The notes: generated from the letters alone by a model not told the origin. A stretch of DNA of 64,000 nt from Oscillibacter sp. (GCA_022797935.1 JAAWLO010000001.1:24254-88253), one strand, 5' to 3'. Shown: positions 34,852 to 43,981, counted from the first letter of the stretch. Numbers and translations: made by a program.

Positions 34852-36953
34852 GTGCCCACCGCCTTCCGCTCACTCCGGGCTGCCGGTTCCAGCGTGATAT
34901 TGCCGATGGCCTGAATCTGCACCGTGCTGGTAATCTCATTGAAGGAAAGAACGTAAACATTGGGATAAAACTGGGTAATCATCTTGGAGAAATAACCGCG
35001 AATCACCTGACTGACCAAAATAACCGGCGTCTGGGAAAGGTCGTTGAACTTCTTCAGCTGGTTGGCCAGCTGGGAAACAATCTGCTGCATCAGGTCCGGA
35101 CCCATGGCCAAATAGACGCCCTGCTCGTTCCGGGTAAGAGAGGCAATTACCTTTTTCTCCACCTCTGCGTCCAAGGTGACAACGCGAAGCTGTCCATCCT
35201 CGCAGAAACGGCGGGTAATTGTCCGCGCCAAAGCGCCCCGGACCTGCTCCGTGGCCGAGTCGATATCCCGGCCTTGGGCCAAAACATCCGCCAGGGTCTC
35301 CACAATGGTGCCCAGATCCTTGATGGGCACGCCCTCTTTCAGCAAATTCCGCAAAACCTTTTCCAGAGTGGCGTAGGAAATCAGATTGGGAATGGCCTCC
35401 TCTACCAACTCCGGGGAGGTCCGCTTCAAATTCTCCACCAGCTGGATGGTCTCTGTCCGGCCCAGCATCTCGTACGCATACTTCCGAATGGTTTCCGACA
35501 AGTGGGTCAGCATGACCGACAGAGGATCGATTACATTGTAGCCGTAGATTTCCGCCATTTCCTTGTTCTCCGGCAAAATCCACCGGGAAGGAATGCCATA
35601 GGCAGGTTCAATGGTCTCAATGCCATCAATTTCCCCCAAGGGGTTGGCGGGCTCCAAGGCCAGATAGTAATCCACCAGAATCTCGCCCCGGGCCACTTCC
35701 TCGCCCCGAATCCGAATGACGTACTGGTTCGTTCCCAGGGAAGAGGCGTCATGGAGGCGAATGGAGGGGAAGACAAAGCCCATGTCTTGGGCATACTGGC
35801 GGCGGAAGATGACGATGCGGCTGATGAGCTTGCCGCCATGGCTCTCATCCACCATGGGAATGAGGCTGTATCCAAACTCCATCTCAATGGGCTCCACCGA
35901 GAGGAGAGAATAGACGTTGTTGATATCCTTGTAGTAGTCGGTCTCGCTGGGAGCCGCCAGCTCGGCAGCCTCCTGCTCCTCCGCCACCTGCGTTGCCGCA
36001 GCAGCTTCCTGTTCCTGCGCCATTGCCCGGGCAATGAACCAGCCGCCGCCCAGCAGCACACCGCCGCCCACAGCCAGAGCCAAGTGGGGCGTGTTGGGGA
36101 TTGCCGCCAGGAAGAGGAGGATGACGCCGGTGGTCATGATTGCCCGGGGCTGGGCCTTGAACTGACCGATCACATCCTTGTTGAGACTTCCCTCCGATAC
36201 GGACCGGGTAACAATCATGCCCGTGGCGGTGGAGATCATCAGCGCCGGCAGCTGGGAGACCAGACCGTCGCCGATGGTGACGATGGAGTAGCGGGAGAGC
36301 ACATCCGAGAATTGTCCGCCCTCCATCAGAATACCGATCAGCACGCCGCCGATGAAGTTGATCATCGTGATGACCAGAGACATGGTGGCGTCGCCCTTGA
36401 CAATTTTGGTGGCGCCGTCCATAGCGCCATAGAAATCGGCTTCCTTCTGGATCTTGTGGCGGCGGTCCTTGGCCTCCTGTTCGTTAATCAGTCCGGAGGA
36501 AAGATCTGCGTCGATGGCCATCTGCTTGCCGGGCATGGCATCCAGGGTGAACCGGGCAGCCACTTCGGCCACGCGCTCCGCGCCCTTGGTAATCACGATG
36601 AACTGCACCAGCACGATAATCAGGAAGATGACCACACCGATGACGATGTTGCCGCCTGTAATCAGATTGCCGAAGTTCTGAATCACTTCTCCGGCGTAAC
36701 CGTGATAGAGAATCTGCCGGGTGGTGGAGACATTCAGTCCCAATCGGAACAGCGTCGTCACCAACAGCAGCGATGGAAATATGGAAAATTCCAGTGCATC
36801 CGAAATGTTCATCGTGATCATCAAAATCATGATGGACAGTCCGATATTGATAATCAGCAGGAAGTCCAGAATCTGGGTGGGCAGCGGGATGATCAGGAAC
36901 AGCACGATGACCACAACGGCTAACGATATTGCGTTGTCAAAAATCCGTCTCAT
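34848..36953 (-). CDS. flhA: Flagellar export gate protein FlhA
   Basis: A 701-aa inner-membrane component of the flagellar type III export gate. The N-terminal half (about 1-320) has about eight membrane helices and the conserved FLIIVLVQFIVITKGAERVA and RFTLDAMPGKQMAIDADL loops; the C-terminal half (about 345-701) is the cytoplasmic ring domain that receives chaperone-substrate complexes. The length and layout are standard. It overlaps fliA by 4 nt. A 58-nt gap after flhB contains its ribosome site, CAGGAGGTGAC, directly upstream of ATG 36953. Confidence 0.97.
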   Translation of the reverse strand: MRRIFDNAISLAVVVIVLFLIIPLPTQILDFLLIINIGLSIMILMITMNISDALEFSIFPSLLLVTTLFRLGLNVSTTRQILYHGYAGEVIQNFGNLITGGNIVIGVVIFLIIVLVQFIVITKGAERVAEVAARFTLDAMPGKQMAIDADLSSGLINEQEAKDRRHKIQKEADFYGAMDGATKIVKGDATMSLVITMINFIGGVLIGILMEGGQFSDVLSRYSIVTIGDGLVSQLPALMISTATGMIVTRSVSEGSLNKDVIGQFKAQPRAIMTTGVILLFLAAIPNTPHLALAVGGGVLLGGGWFIARAMAQEQEAAAATQVAEEQEAAELAAPSETDYYKDINNVYSLLSVEPIEMEFGYSLIPMVDESHGGKLISRIVIFRRQYAQDMGFVFPSIRLHDASSLGTNQYVIRIRGEEVARGEILVDYYLALEPANPLGEIDGIETIEPAYGIPSRWILPENKEMAEIYGYNVIDPLSVMLTHLSETIRKYAYEMLGRTETIQLVENLKRTSPELVEEAIPNLISYATLEKVLRNLLKEGVPIKDLGTIVETLADVLAQGRDIDSATEQVRGALARTITRRFCEDGQLRVVTLDAEVEKKVIASLTRNEQGVYLAMGPDLMQQIVSQLANQLKKFNDLSQTPVILVSQVIRGYFSKMITQFYPNVYVLSFNEITSTVQIQAIGNITLEPAARSERKAVGT

Positions 36954-37011
36954 TCCTCTGTCACCTCCTGTCTGCCATTCCTTTCCGTCCTCTCAAGCCG
37001 AGGGACGCTCC

Positions 37012-38085
37012 TTATTTTACCAGCTGGTGTTTTTCATTCAGGCGGAAGATGTACACCAGTACCTCTGCCACCGGATTATATAGTTCTGGGGGAATTTCCT
37101 GGTTCAGCTCCCCATCCGCATAGAGGGCGCGTGCCAAGGGCACGTTTTCAATCACCGTCACCTGGTGCTCCTCTGCCACGCGGACAATCCGGGCCGCCAG
37201 TTCATCCTGCCCCTTCGCCAAAACAATGGGGGCATTATCCTCCTCCGGGTGATAGCGCAGCGCTACCGCGAAGTGGGTGGGGTTTCGGATAACCACATCC
37301 GCTCCCGGCACCTGCTGCATCATACGGCTCATGGCCCGCTGACGCTGCATCTCCTTGATTTTACCCTTGATTTTGGGGTCGCCTTCCATCTGTTTATATT
37401 CTTCTTTAATTTCCTGCTTGCTCATACGGAGTTCCCGCTCGTAGTCCCACCACTGATACATGAAGTCGACAGCAGCCAGCGCGATAAAGGCAATGCCGAT
37501 CTTCACGACCATATTCATGCCCAAATCAAACAGGTGCACACAGGCAGCCCGAAGGTCTACATAAAGATATTTCGCGCTCTCATGCAGCATTCCGCTGAGG
37601 CTGAGGTAGATAATAATCATGAGAACGCAGATTTTCAGCAGGTTTTTCAGGGTATTGATCAGGCTTTTCAACGAAAACAGCCGTTTAAATCCCTGGAGCG
37701 GGTTGAGCCGGCTGAACTTCGGCCGCATCAGCTCGCCGCTGACCAGCAGCCGCGTCTGCGCAAAGGTTGCCACAATGGCGCACAGCGCCGTCACTAAGGT
37801 AATGGGCAGCACCGTCGCCGCCAGCAGCAGAATGGCCTCCATGACCAGCTCCAGCAAGATATCTCCAATTGCCAGCGCCCCCACAGAGGCACAGCGGTTC
37901 AGACACAGCTGCAGAAACGCCGCCAGCCGCTCCGCAATCCTCCCGGACATCAGCCAGAAGATCATAAAGGACCCCAGCAGCGTCGCGACCGCAACGGCAT
38001 CCTGACTGAGAAAGACGTTGCCTTTCTTTCGTTCATCCCGCCGCTTTTTGGGGGTTGCCTTTTCGGTTTTCGAACTGTCCGCCAA
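37012..38085 (-). CDS. flhB: Flagellar export switch protein FlhB
   Basis: A 357-aa membrane protein that controls the export-specificity switch. Four membrane helices lie in about 30-210, followed by a long cytoplasmic domain. The autocleavage motif NPTH is intact near residue 263 (VIRNPTHFAVALRYHPEED). TTG 38085 is the likely start; its ribosome site is an unusual AAAAAAGGGGGGGGAGG run (38090-38106), so spacing or tract length could affect expression. It follows fliR by 20 nt. The shorter FlhB-like protein at 5421-5768 lacks the membrane part and the NPTH site. Confidence 0.96.
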   Translation of the reverse strand: MADSSKTEKATPKKRRDERKKGNVFLSQDAVAVATLLGSFMIFWLMSGRIAERLAAFLQLCLNRCASVGALAIGDILLELVMEAILLLAATVLPITLVTALCAIVATFAQTRLLVSGELMRPKFSRLNPLQGFKRLFSLKSLINTLKNLLKICVLMIIIYLSLSGMLHESAKYLYVDLRAACVHLFDLGMNMVVKIGIAFIALAAVDFMYQWWDYERELRMSKQEIKEEYKQMEGDPKIKGKIKEMQRQRAMSRMMQQVPGADVVIRNPTHFAVALRYHPEEDNAPIVLAKGQDELAARIVRVAEEHQVTVIENVPLARALYADGELNQEIPPELYNPVAEVLVYIFRLNEKHQLVK

Positions 38086-38089
38086 GGCG

Positions 38090-38106
38090 CCTCCCCCCCC
38101 TTTTTT
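38090..38106 (-). promoter_or_regulatory. Homopolymeric A6G8 ribosome site before flhB
   Basis: Eight Gs preceded by six As on the minus strand merge into GGAGG four nt before the TTG start. G8 tracts are prone to slippage; a change would alter the ribosome-site context, not the reading frame. Confidence 0.5.
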
Positions 38107-38870
38107 CAGCCGCTCAGTGCCAGCAGCGCCCCCATACTGTTCAGCATGGACCGCTCCGCCGCCAGCAAAAATTCACTGAAGGGATATAGCAGCAGCAGCA
38201 ACAGCATCAGGCCTATAATAACCTTTAATTCTATGTTAATGGAAAAGACATTGATCTGAGGAATGACTTTCATCAAAATCCCCATCCCCATCTGTCCCAA
38301 CAACTCTGCTGCCAAAATCGGCATAGCCAGCTTCACCGCCAGCAACACACATTCCACAAAGAGCTCCAGCAGCGCGTTCACCACTTCCCCGCCAATGGAG
38401 ACTCCGCCGTACCCCACCAGCCGGCTGGATGTAATCATAATCCGCAGCATGGTGTGATGCCCATTTCCCACGAAAAAGAGAAGAATCATCAGCGTATTCA
38501 GCAGCGTGCCTGTTACGGACATATTGGACTGTGCGCCGGAGTCGTAAATCTGGTTCATGGTCATGCCCATTTGAGTATCAATGGCCAAACCGGTCTGTTG
38601 GGGAATGGAGAAAAAAAACTGCACCACCATGCCCAGCACAAAACCAAGCGCCAGCTCCAGCAGCACCTCCATGGCAAAGTCCAGCAGGCCCCTGGGCAGC
38701 GCCGCCGTTCCACCATCCACAGAATAGGTGAACACCGAGAGAACCAAAATGAATCCAGCCCGGAAAAAGCCCGGAAAATTCCGCCGGCCCAACAGAGGGC
38801 TGAATGACACAAAGCCGGTCATCCGAGCCGTAATCAGCAAAAAGAGCATCAGGGCGCCTTCGTCGATCAT
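38106..38870 (-). CDS. fliR: Flagellar export gate protein FliR
   Basis: A 254-aa polytopic membrane protein of the export gate with about six hydrophobic segments and FliR features (SFSPLLGRRNFPGFFRAG start, LALGFVLGMVVQFFFSIPQQ, AIDTQMGMTMNQIYD). It starts 12 nt after fliQ in the fliO-P-Q-R-flhB-flhA order typical of Bacillus-type clusters. No odd features apart from the G-rich stretch just beyond its stop that serves flhB. Confidence 0.95.
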   Translation of the reverse strand: MIDEGALMLFLLITARMTGFVSFSPLLGRRNFPGFFRAGFILVLSVFTYSVDGGTAALPRGLLDFAMEVLLELALGFVLGMVVQFFFSIPQQTGLAIDTQMGMTMNQIYDSGAQSNMSVTGTLLNTLMILLFFVGNGHHTMLRIMITSSRLVGYGGVSIGGEVVNALLELFVECVLLAVKLAMPILAAELLGQMGMGILMKVIPQINVFSINIELKVIIGLMLLLLLLYPFSEFLLAAERSMLNSMGALLALSG

Positions 38871-38881
38871 CCTGCCCTCCG

Positions 38882-39145
38882 CTAAATCATTGTCATTACT
38901 TCAAAGATTTCCCGGGCGTACTCCTGAAGGGTTGTCAGCATCCAGCTGCCGCTCAGCAAAAGCACTCCCACCACAATGACCACCTTCAGGATGAAGGAGA
39001 TGGTCTGCTCATGGATTTGCGTCACCGCCTGAAAAATGGCGATCAGCACACCGGCCATCATACTCAGCACCAGCATGGGCCCTCCCAGCTTCAACACCAC
39101 GCCCACGGCGTCCCGCATGACGTCTGTTACCATTGCCGTATCCAT
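38882..39145 (-). CDS. fliQ: Flagellar export gate protein FliQ
   Basis: An 87-aa small membrane protein with two hydrophobic helices (GGPMLVLSMMAGVLIAIFQ and FILKVVIVVGVLLLSGSWML) flanking the conserved AVTQIHEQTISF loop. Length and motif match FliQ. It lies 13 nt after fliP and 12 nt before fliR. Confidence 0.95.
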   Translation of the reverse strand: MDTAMVTDVMRDAVGVVLKLGGPMLVLSMMAGVLIAIFQAVTQIHEQTISFILKVVIVVGVLLLSGSWMLTTLQEYAREIFEVMTMI

Positions 39146-39157
39146 TTTCCTTCTCCC

Positions 39158-39832
39158 TTAGTAGACGCCCCGGACCAAGGTGGCGAACAGCAGCTCCCAC
39201 CCGTTCAGGGTCACGAACAGCAACAGCTTGAACGGAGCGGAAATCATGGACGGCGGCAGCATAATCATACCCATTGACATCAGCGTACAGGATACCACAA
39301 TGTCAATCAACATAAAGGGGATATACAGCAGCAGTCCAATTGTAAAGGCCTTTTGCAGCTCACAGGTCACAAAGGCAGGCACGATAATCCGCAGCGGAAG
39401 GGTTTCCACAATCGTCTCGGTGGTTATCGTCTCCGGCATCTCCGTTCCGGCCAAATCGCAGTACATCTCCAGGGTTCCCTCCTGGATATTCCGGGCCATG
39501 AACTCCTTCAGCGGCACTGCCGCCCGCCGGAAAAATTCCTCCTGGGAGATGGTTTCCTCCACATAGGGCTCATAAGCCTCTGTTTGAATGCGGGTGATTG
39601 TGGACGACATGGTAAACAAGGTCAAAAACAGCGCCAGGCCCACCAGCACCAGGTTCGGCGGCGTCTGCTGGGTACCCATGGCGTTGCGCAGGAATGAAAA
39701 GGAGATGATATACCGGGTAAAGGAGGTCATCATCACCACCAGCGACGGCAGGAGTGTAATCATCGTGGTGAGGAAGATGATTTCCAGCGTTTGTACGCTG
39801 TCGCCATTTACATTGATTAGCCCTTCCGGCAC
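39158..39832 (-). CDS. fliP: Flagellar export gate protein FliP
   Basis: A 224-aa membrane protein forming the core of the export gate with FliQ and FliR. Motifs: IIFLTTMITLLPSLVVMMTS, RYIISFSFLRNAMGTQQTPP and FMLIDIVVSCTLMSMGMIML. The mature-type start (MPEGLINVNGDSVQTLEII) shows no N-terminal signal peptide, shorter than in Gram-negative FliP. It follows fliO by 8 nt. Confidence 0.95.
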   Translation of the reverse strand: MPEGLINVNGDSVQTLEIIFLTTMITLLPSLVVMMTSFTRYIISFSFLRNAMGTQQTPPNLVLVGLALFLTLFTMSSTITRIQTEAYEPYVEETISQEEFFRRAAVPLKEFMARNIQEGTLEMYCDLAGTEMPETITTETIVETLPLRIIVPAFVTCELQKAFTIGLLLYIPFMLIDIVVSCTLMSMGMIMLPPSMISAPFKLLLFVTLNGWELLFATLVRGVY

Positions 39833-39839
39833 CTCCGCC

Positions 39840-40205
39840 TCACCTCCGCCCCTTCTGCCGCAGGATGGTTATCAGGGATTCTTGAAAGCTGGGATATTTC
39901 CCCGGCGGCTTTCCCGCCTCCGATTTCCAGGCGGCGGCCTCCTCCGCCGTGAACTCCGCCAGCAGGTTAATGCCTCCGGGCCCTGTGCCCAAGAGGAAAA
40001 ACCGTTCGCCCACCCGGGTCAGAACCAATCTCTGGTCCCGTCCCAGAGGCAGCTGGTCCAGAAGCTCCATCTGCCGGGGCGGCTGAAGCCCGCCGAAGCC
40101 GCCCCGGCTCCCCGCAAAGCGGGTGAACCAGAAGGCCAGCACCAAAATCAGGGCAACGCACACCACCAGCCACAGAAAGGAGGCCACCGTAGTATCTCCC
40201 AGCAT
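39840..40205 (-). CDS. fliO: Flagellar assembly protein FliO
   Basis: A 121-aa single-pass membrane protein: one N-terminal span (SFLWLVVCVALILVLAFWF) and a small cytoplasmic domain with the FliO pattern MELLDQLPLGRDQRLVLTRV. It helps FliP assemble. FliO is poorly conserved, but the position between cheY and fliP, size and the LxRVGERFFLLG strand fit. It starts 5 nt after cheY's stop. Confidence 0.86.
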   Translation of the reverse strand: MLGDTTVASFLWLVVCVALILVLAFWFTRFAGSRGGFGGLQPPRQMELLDQLPLGRDQRLVLTRVGERFFLLGTGPGGINLLAEFTAEEAAAWKSEAGKPPGKYPSFQESLITILRQKGRR

Positions 40206-40209
40206 TCTG

Positions 40210-40578
40210 TCAGGGATTCCCCAAAATCGTATTGACAGTTTTTAACACACGGTCCGGCTTGAAGGGCTTGACGATAAAGTCCTTGGCGCCGGAGCGCACC
40301 GCGTCCATAACCATGCTCTCCTGACCCATGGCGGAGCACATGACCACGCTGGCGCTGCCGTCCTTGGCCCGGATGGCCTTCAGCGCTTCCAGACCGTCCA
40401 TATTGGGCATCGTAATATCCATAATCACCAAGTCCGGACCAATTTCGCTGAACTTCTCCACGGCGTCCGCGCCGTCCACGGCCTCATAGAGCTCCGTGTA
40501 ACCGTTTTTACTCAGCGTATCCTTAATCATTTTCCGCATGAAAGCGGCGTCGTCCACTAACAGAATCTTCTTAGCCAT
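40210..40578 (-). CDS. cheY: Chemotaxis response regulator CheY
   Basis: A 122-aa single-domain receiver that, when phosphorylated by CheA, binds the flagellar switch. The acidic pocket D9/D10, phospho-acceptor D54 in VIMDITMPNMDG, the SAMGQ loop and Lys in IVKPFKP are all present. ATG 40578 is preferred over the upstream in-frame start because GGAAGG lies 8 nt before it. It follows fliY by 69 nt in the operon and precedes fliO, the Bacillus-type order. Confidence 0.95.
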   Translation of the reverse strand: MAKKILLVDDAAFMRKMIKDTLSKNGYTELYEAVDGADAVEKFSEIGPDLVIMDITMPNMDGLEALKAIRAKDGSASVVMCSAMGQESMVMDAVRSGAKDFIVKPFKPDRVLKTVNTILGNP

Positions 40579-40647
40579 TGTCATATCCTTCCTTTTTATT
40601 CAGATAATCAGATATTCGGTAATCTATGTGAAAGCGCACCAGGCGTT

Positions 40648-42111
40648 TTATTTCTTTGCCAGTTCAATGACGGGATCCTGCACAATTTCCGTGATACGGA
40701 CGCCGAAGTTATCGTCAATAACCACCACGTCTCCCCGGGCCACACACTTGCCGTTGACGAACAGGTCCACCTGGTCGCCAGCCAGCTTATCCAGCACCAC
40801 CAGGGAGCCCTTGGAGAACTCCAGGATGTCCTGCACCTTCCGCTGGGTGCGGCCGATTTCCACCGTCACCTGCAGGGGGACTTCCATAATCAGGTCCAGA
40901 TTCTGGGCCTGCTCCTTTCCAATTACCTCCGAGACGTCCATTTCCCGCATAGGCACAGGCTTGGTGTTGATGACCTTGGGTTCCGGCGCGGCCTGTACCG
41001 GCGGCTGCGGCGGATAAGGGTAGGGATAAGGATACATTGGATAGCCCATATATCCCCCCTCCGGCGGCATGCCGTAAGGAGGCATCTGCGGCATCTGACC
41101 CGGCGCGGGCGGCGTCATCTGCCCCGGCACAGGCGGTACCTGCCCCGCCGGGGCTGCCTGAGGTGCGGCAGGAGCGGGAGGCGCTGCCGGTGCGGGCGCG
41201 GGGGTTCCGCCGGCCATACCGCTCATCAGCTTCTCAATCTCCTCCTGGCTCATTTTCCCGCCGCCGGAGGACTCTGCGGGCGCGGGAGCAGGCTCACCGC
41301 CGCCCATGCCGCTCATCAGCTTTTCAATCTCTTCCTGGCTCATCTTTCCGCCGCCGGAAGGTTCTGTGGGCGCGGGAGCAGGCTCACTGCCGCCCATACC
41401 ACCCATCAGCTTCTCGATTTCCTCCTGGCTCAGCTTACCGCCGCCGGAGGATTCCGCCGGAGCAGGCGCAGGCGCCGGAGCGGGAGCCGGCTCGGGGGCC
41501 GCCTCGGTGTCATCGTCTCCCAAGCCCAGGTTCTTCAGCAGCGTCTTGGCCAGGTCCACGCTCATGACATTCATGAATTCGCTTTCCAGCGCGCCCTCGA
41601 TCTTCAGCGCGAAGCGCACAATGACGATGCTTTCCGCTCCGCGAGGCAGATGATTCTCCTTAAAGGCATTCAAATCCTCCAGCTCGAAGGGCTGAGGTGT
41701 GGAAATATCCACCGTGAATCCCAGGAAGTCGCTCATGGCCGTGGCCGCCGCGCCCATCATCTGGTTCATAACCTCGCACACGGCGCTGATGGTCAGGTCA
41801 TTGAGCTCAAACTCCTCCTCCGGCATCTCCGTGCCCATGAGGATATCCACAATCACCTTGATGTCGCTGCGCTTGAGCAGCATGATATTGCTGCCCTCCA
41901 GGCCCTCCACGTACTTGATCTCGATGCCCATGGCGGGCTCCAGATTGCCCAGGACGAAGTCCTTCACATTGATGGATGTAACCTGGGGCGTCGTGATATC
42001 AACTCTGTGGTCCAGAAGATTGGATACCGCAGTGGCAGAGGAGCCAAGGCTGATATTCATCATTTCCCCGAGGGCGTCGATCTCCATCGGGCTAAACAAT
42101 TTTTTCTCCAT
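40648..42111 (-). CDS. fliY: Flagellar switch protein and CheY-P phosphatase FliY, with repeated CheY-docking-like motifs
   Basis: A 487-aa C-ring protein. Two CheC-type phosphatase sites are intact, E16/N19 (LGEMMNIS) and E113/N116 (VCEVMNQ). A C-terminal FliN/SpoA domain (about 400-487) closes it. The long linker (200-390) is Ala/Pro/Gly-rich and holds three 30-residue repeats (220-309), each with SQEEIEKLM, close to the LSQxEIDALL CheY-P-binding motif at the start of FliM/FliY proteins. The N-terminus itself starts FSPMEIDAL, a fourth related copy. The linker is much longer than in most FliY. Confidence 0.94.
   Translation of the reverse strand: MEKKLFSPMEIDALGEMMNISLGSSATAVSNLLDHRVDITTPQVTSINVKDFVLGNLEPAMGIEIKYVEGLEGSNIMLLKRSDIKVIVDILMGTEMPEEEFELNDLTISAVCEVMNQMMGAAATAMSDFLGFTVDISTPQPFELEDLNAFKENHLPRGAESIVIVRFALKIEGALESEFMNVMSVDLAKTLLKNLGLGDDDTEAAPEPAPAPAPAPAPAESSGGGKLSQEEIEKLMGGMGGSEPAPAPTEPSGGGKMSQEEIEKLMSGMGGGEPAPAPAESSGGGKMSQEEIEKLMSGMAGGTPAPAPAAPPAPAAPQAAPAGQVPPVPGQMTPPAPGQMPQMPPYGMPPEGGYMGYPMYPYPYPYPPQPPVQAAPEPKVINTKPVPMREMDVSEVIGKEQAQNLDLIMEVPLQVTVEIGRTQRKVQDILEFSKGSLVVLDKLAGDQVDLFVNGKCVARGDVVVIDDNFGVRITEIVQDPVIELAKK
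41185..41454 (-). repeat. Three 90-bp tandem repeats in fliY
   Basis: Period 90 bp; each unit encodes about 30 aa ending in a SQEEIEKLM-containing GGGKMSQEEIEKLMSGMGG segment. Units correspond to residues 220-249, 250-279 and 280-309. The DNA copies differ at a few positions, so duplication is not brand new. Confidence 0.9.
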
Positions 42112-42116
42112 TCCGT

Positions 42117-43121
42117 CTACTCGCTCCTTTGCTCAAGCTGGAAGCATACTTCATCTATTTTCACAGCCATATTTTTTTTGTGGGTTCCCATCTTTCCGGT
42201 AAACCAATGATATCCGCCGATTTCCAAGAATACGGGGGACTCTTTGGATTGCCCCAGGTCGATGACATCCCCCACGCTCAGATGGTAGATGTCGCTGAGA
42301 GAGAGCTGCGCGCTGCCCAGTTCCGCAATAATTTCCAGACTGGAATCCCGCAGCTTGTCGAAAATCTCCTCGGATTTATCTTCCGCCGCTGCCCGGCGCA
42401 TGGGGTTCTCCCGGCTGATTTCCGCGAAGATGCTCACCAGCATTTCCCCGGGCAGACAGATACTCATCCGCCCCGTCATGTTGGTAAACTGAAGCTTCAG
42501 GTCCACAATCACCACCGTCTCATCCAGACCGATAATCTGGTTCAGGGTGGGGTTGACTTCTGTACGGTTGTAGTCAAAATGGATGGCAAGGTAGGTCTCC
42601 CAGCTGCGGTCCATCACGGCCACAATGTCTCTCGCCAAGTCCTCATAGAGCTTCAGCTCCAGGTCCGTGTAGCTGTAATCGGAGTCAAGGCTTCCATCCA
42701 CCAGACCTTCGCCGCCCAGCATACGGTCCATCATACTCAGGGCGGTGGTGGTGGAGAGAAAGAGCATTGCCGGGGTCTCCGCCTCTTTCTCCTTAATGAA
42801 CACGTCCATCATGCCCAGCACGTCGCCCTCGGTCAGCGCGTTGGAAAATTCATAATACCGCTGTTCCTCGACGCTTTCCACCGTCACCTCGCATCCGGTT
42901 CGAAGCCGGGCGTTGAGACGGGAGCTGATTACCCGGGAGTAGTTGTCGAAGATGCCGTTGAGCATCTTGATCCGGTCCTTGGTAAACTTCCGGGGGCTTC
43001 CAAAGTCATATTTTTGGTACTTCTTTTTCTGGTCCTCGCCGGACGATTCCAGGTCCTTGTCACCGCTGCGCACCGCGTTCAGCAAAGCATCGATTTGAGC
43101 TTGTGATAATACGTCTGCCAT
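42117..43121 (-). CDS. fliM: Flagellar motor switch protein FliM
   Basis: A 334-aa C-ring protein that receives CheY-P. It starts MADVLSQAQIDALL, the N-terminal CheY-docking motif; a CheC-like middle domain (about 45-235) follows and the C-terminal SpoA/FliN-type domain (about 250-330) ends it. GGGGG just before ATG 43121. It lies 5 nt before fliY in transcription order and after motB, from which it is separated by 71 nt with two hairpins. Confidence 0.96.
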   Translation of the reverse strand: MADVLSQAQIDALLNAVRSGDKDLESSGEDQKKKYQKYDFGSPRKFTKDRIKMLNGIFDNYSRVISSRLNARLRTGCEVTVESVEEQRYYEFSNALTEGDVLGMMDVFIKEKEAETPAMLFLSTTTALSMMDRMLGGEGLVDGSLDSDYSYTDLELKLYEDLARDIVAVMDRSWETYLAIHFDYNRTEVNPTLNQIIGLDETVVIVDLKLQFTNMTGRMSICLPGEMLVSIFAEISRENPMRRAAAEDKSEEIFDKLRDSSLEIIAELGSAQLSLSDIYHLSVGDVIDLGQSKESPVFLEIGGYHWFTGKMGTHKKNMAVKIDEVCFQLEQRSE

Positions 43122-43151
43122 GTAATCCCCCTAACCGGCTCTGCCAAGAAT

Positions 43152-43200
43152 CGCGGGGTCCGCCCCGCGGGGTTGGGAGTCCGCCTGCGGCGTCACTCCC
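43152..43200 (-). other. Two stem-loops between motB and fliM
   Basis: A perfect 7-bp stem CGCGGGG/CCCCGCG with a TCCG (plus) loop at 43152-43169, and a second GGGAGT...ACTCCC stem with inner CCGC/GCGG at 43175-43200, which overlaps the end of motB. No T tract. Confidence 0.55.
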
Positions 43201-43981
43201 CTGTATCTACGAAATACTGCTGAATTGCGCCGTTGCCCGCAAGCTCCTCTTCCAGGTTCCGGCCGCTGATAATCATTTCCACCCGGCGGTTGGCAGCCTT
43301 GCCTTCCGCTGTGCGGTTGGTCGCGACGGGCCGCCACTGGCCGAAGCCTTCGCTGACCAGCCGCGCCGGGTCCACGGTACTGTGCTCCTGAATAAAGATA
43401 ATCACGTTGGCAGCCCGCTGGCTGGACAGGGTCCGGTCCTGCACCACCCGGTTGGGGGTGTTGCCGGCCTGGGCCGTGTGGCCCTGCACCCGCACCTCGT
43501 CCAAAGAGCCTGCCACGCTGCTGAGCATATCGCTGACGGAGGTAAGAATCGGTTCCGCCTCCTTGCGGAGAACGGCGCTGTCGCCGTCAAAAAACACCGA
43601 CTGGCTGAAGGTGATGAAGATCTTTCCCCCATCCGCACTGACGCTCACCGCGTCCTGAAGGTTCGTCTGCTGCACAAATTCCTGTATTGCCTGGAGGAGG
43701 GCCGCCATGTCCTGTTCAATCTCCTCCTGCTGCTCCTCAATGGGCTGCTGGCCGGACTGGCCTAAATTATCCGCGTCCGGTCCCTCGCCTCCTGGGGTCA
43801 CCGTCGGAGACTCCTGGGCCATGGGGTTGAAGCTCTGGACAATGGCTTTCCATTTATCCTCGCTGATGGTGGACATGGAGTAGAGCAGCACGAAGAAGCA
43901 CAGCAGCAGCGTCACCATGTCGCCATAGGTGTCCATCCAGTTCGCGCCGCCGCCTCCGCCGCTTTTTTTCTTCAATGCCAC
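43193..43981 (-). CDS. motB: Flagellar stator protein MotB
   Basis: A 262-aa stator subunit. A single N-terminal span carries the conserved proton-binding Asp (D21 in TYGDMVTLLLCFFVLLYS). A Gln/Glu-rich linker precedes the peptidoglycan-binding OmpA-like domain (about 120-245; DEVRVQGHTAQAGN and ANVIIFIQEHSTVDP). It starts 23 nt after motA. The C-terminus overlaps one of the hairpins before fliM. Whether the motor uses H+ or Na+ cannot be told. Confidence 0.95.
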   Translation of the reverse strand: MALKKKSGGGGGANWMDTYGDMVTLLLCFFVLLYSMSTISEDKWKAIVQSFNPMAQESPTVTPGGEGPDADNLGQSGQQPIEEQQEEIEQDMAALLQAIQEFVQQTNLQDAVSVSADGGKIFITFSQSVFFDGDSAVLRKEAEPILTSVSDMLSSVAGSLDEVRVQGHTAQAGNTPNRVVQDRTLSSQRAANVIIFIQEHSTVDPARLVSEGFGQWRPVATNRTAEGKAANRRVEMIISGRNLEEELAGNGAIQQYFVDTGE

